A stretch of DNA of 6,835 nucleotides from positions 1 through 6,835 of the forward strand of contig DGQT01000090.1 in NCBI GenBank assembly GCA_002390845.1, written 5' to 3'. Below the pieces are notes generated by a model. That model was not told the origin of the DNA, ran no database searches, and was given only the letters and a program-made list of their open reading frames with translations. The translations under genes and the position numbers were made by a program. Positions 5,916-6,835 of the stretch are shown one piece after another. Source of the stretch: Chitinophagaceae bacterium UBA4407. GTDB lineage: Bacteria; Bacteroidota; Bacteroidia; Chitinophagales; Chitinophagaceae. The number at the start of each line of letters is the position of its first letter. Position 1 is the stretch's first letter.

Positions 5916-6010
5916 TTAACGGAAGGTACAAAGCGGCGCGTAAAAACCAATAAAATATTTAAACCAGATATAGTGAAGGAGCAAGTGTTCAGGTTTTTAT
6001 AAATTCATTT

Positions 6011-6067
6011 TTAGCCAGGCAGTATAACACAGATTAAGCTTTTGTTGTGTCACTCACTTGTACATTC
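6011..6067 (+). repeat. Dispersed two-box intergenic repeat, copy E
   Basis: TTAGCCAGGC (6011-6020) is followed after 13 bases by TTAAGC (6034-6039), then TTTTGTTGTGTCACTCACTT and GTACATTC. Bases 6037-6063 are identical to 2866-2892 in copy D. The downstream TTCGGATAATAAAT resembles the segment next to copy B. It lies in the spacer between two minus-strand genes, in the opposite orientation, so it is not positioned as a sense 3' element. Confidence 0.75.
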
Positions 6068-6192
6068 GGATAATAAATCAGCTTTCAACAGCCATGAACC
6101 GATGATATGTAAAGTGGTTTAGCTTAATAAATTTTCCCGCCTTTTGGAAATTATGGTTGTGCGATAGTGACCGAGTGTTGGCAGAAGTACTT
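6068..6192. other. Spacer downstream of the AT-rich secreted-protein gene
   Basis: No gene is visible. The stretch runs from the end of repeat copy E to the stop codon of the minus-strand gene at 6193. Bases about 6137-6188 (CCCGCCTTTTGGAAATTATG, then GTTGTGCGATAGTGACCGAG and TGTTGGCAG) look unlike the other spacers in the window. They resemble, from memory only, short boundary sequences seen beside AT-rich cassette-like genes in Bacteroidota. I could not identify an attC hairpin or a matching copy on the other side of the gene. Confidence 0.25.
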
Positions 6193-6792
6193 TTAGTAGA
6201 GTTCGTTTTCCATTGGTACAACGTCTTGAAATTTTGGTAATGGTCTTATTAGTATTTTCTTTTTCTTATTGCTTATTACTTTGTCAGTGTCGTATCGTTC
6301 TGATTTTTCAATTCTAATTCCTGTTGAAAGGTTAAAATCAATTGTTTCCATTACACCTCTTCCATCAGAAGAAACTTCTGAAAAACCTATTAATTCAAAA
6401 TTTCCATTTTGAAATCTAAATTTATGTTCATAGTGTCCACGTAATAATTCAAAGCTTACACTTAAAACTCTATTCTTTATAGTTACGTCAGAGAATCCAT
6501 TTCCAGTCCTATATCCATTTCTTCCGTCTGGATATTGTGGTTCGATAATCTTTGTAGAAGTTGCTATTAATTTAAATTGTCCTTTATTGTCTTTAAAAAA
6601 TATTTGAAGTCTATAAGGTGCATTTTCATTTAGCGTGTCTTGTGTTACACTTACTTTATCCGGTAAACCGTCTTTGTTCAAGTCGCCTGTAACTTCCATT
6701 ACTTTATGGCTAAAATTATAATTTTTAATGTCAGTCTGTGCAAAACTGTTAATTTGAAATAATATGAAAACTGTCAGAAGAATTTTTTTCAT
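6193..6792 (-). CDS. Small secreted protein with a DxNxDGxxD calcium-loop-like motif
   Basis: This 199-residue precursor starts with a clear signal peptide, MKKILLTVFILFQINSFAQ, with cleavage after about residue 19. GDLNKDGLPDKVSV (36-49) fits the DxNxDGxxD loop found in FG-GAP/VCBS and dockerin-type calcium sites (Asp37, Asn39, Asp41, Asp45). It occurs once, so this is not a full repeat propeller. The rest is predicted to be beta-rich: RLQIFFKDNKGQFKLI, NRVLSVSFELLRGHYEHKF, FRFQNGNFELIGF and the SSDGRG loop (141-146). The lysine run KKKK (176-179) precedes the C-terminus. I do not recognise a named family, and no enzymatic residues stand out. Composition differs from its neighbours: three 60-base lines counted by hand gave 30, 28 and 42% GC, against 42 and 55% for two lines of the DUF2911 gene. 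This suggests more recent acquisition. Confidence 0.75.
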   Translation of the reverse strand: MKKILLTVFILFQINSFAQTDIKNYNFSHKVMEVTGDLNKDGLPDKVSVTQDTLNENAPYRLQIFFKDNKGQFKLIATSTKIIEPQYPDGRNGYRTGNGFSDVTIKNRVLSVSFELLRGHYEHKFRFQNGNFELIGFSEVSSDGRGVMETIDFNLSTGIRIEKSERYDTDKVISNKKKKILIRPLPKFQDVVPMENELY

Positions 6793-6835
6793 TTTGTCGT
6801 TGTTAGTATTACCACCACAGGTGTTCGGAAGAAAT
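6793..6835. other. Leader of the minus-strand secreted-protein gene, cut by the window edge
   Basis: These 43 bases precede the ATG at 6792 on the minus strand. They read AACACCTGTGGTGGTAATAC then TAACAACGACAAA up to the start. The 3' part is A-rich with no Shine-Dalgarno sequence. CACCTGTGGTG is an imperfect dyad. No -7 promoter element is seen, so the promoter, if separate, is outside the window or atypical. Confidence 0.3.

Noticed and set aside
1629..6119. Shared TAAAGTGGTTT at about 1631 and 6110 as a repeat
   Set aside because: It is only 11 bases long, one copy lies over the DUF2911 stop codon, and the flanks do not align.

Overview
The window looks like chromosome from a member of the Bacteroidota, most likely close to the Chitinophagaceae. 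The evidence is the set of gene families (a secreted DUF2911 protein, a short Crp/Fnr regulator of the type common in this phylum, envelope proteins with Ala-Gln signal-peptide ends), A-rich leaders mostly without a clear Shine-Dalgarno sequence, one good match to the Bacteroidota -7 promoter element TAnnTTTG, and spacers filled with dispersed repeats. No rRNA, tRNA, CRISPR array, transposase or integrase was seen.

Layout, left to right. Bases 1-54 probably hold the last codons of a gene entering from the left. A 423-base spacer follows, with an inverted pair of repeats. At 478-1302 (+) is a membrane protein joining a cyclic-nucleotide-binding-type domain to a DUF1003 domain. A repeat-rich spacer of about 330 bases separates it from 1630-2739 (-), a secreted DUF2911 protein with a helical TPR-like tail. 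After a divergent spacer come 2993-3448 (+), a small M15-type peptidase without a signal peptide, and 3602-4180 (+), a Crp/Fnr-type regulator. At 4416-5108 (+) is a short ROK-family sugar kinase resembling polyphosphate glucokinase; it converges on 5139-5915 (-), a probable outer-membrane beta-barrel. At 6193-6792 (-) is a small secreted protein with a calcium-loop-like motif; it is visibly more AT-rich than the rest.

The genes read as mostly independent single-gene units. Only the ROK kinase has a convincing promoter. No multi-gene system is evident. A loose theme is sensing and envelope functions: two cNMP-domain proteins, one wall-peptidase fold and three exported proteins.

The most interesting signal is between the genes. 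At least five, probably six, copies of one dispersed repeat sit in the spacers, in both orientations. Each has two boxes, a CCGGC-like box and a TTAAGC...GTTGYGTCRC box, held 12-14 bases apart. Two copies share an exact 27-base core, and one pair faces each other to give a 22-base inverted repeat. A second, GC-rich repeat type occurs twice. I know of no named element that accounts for either.
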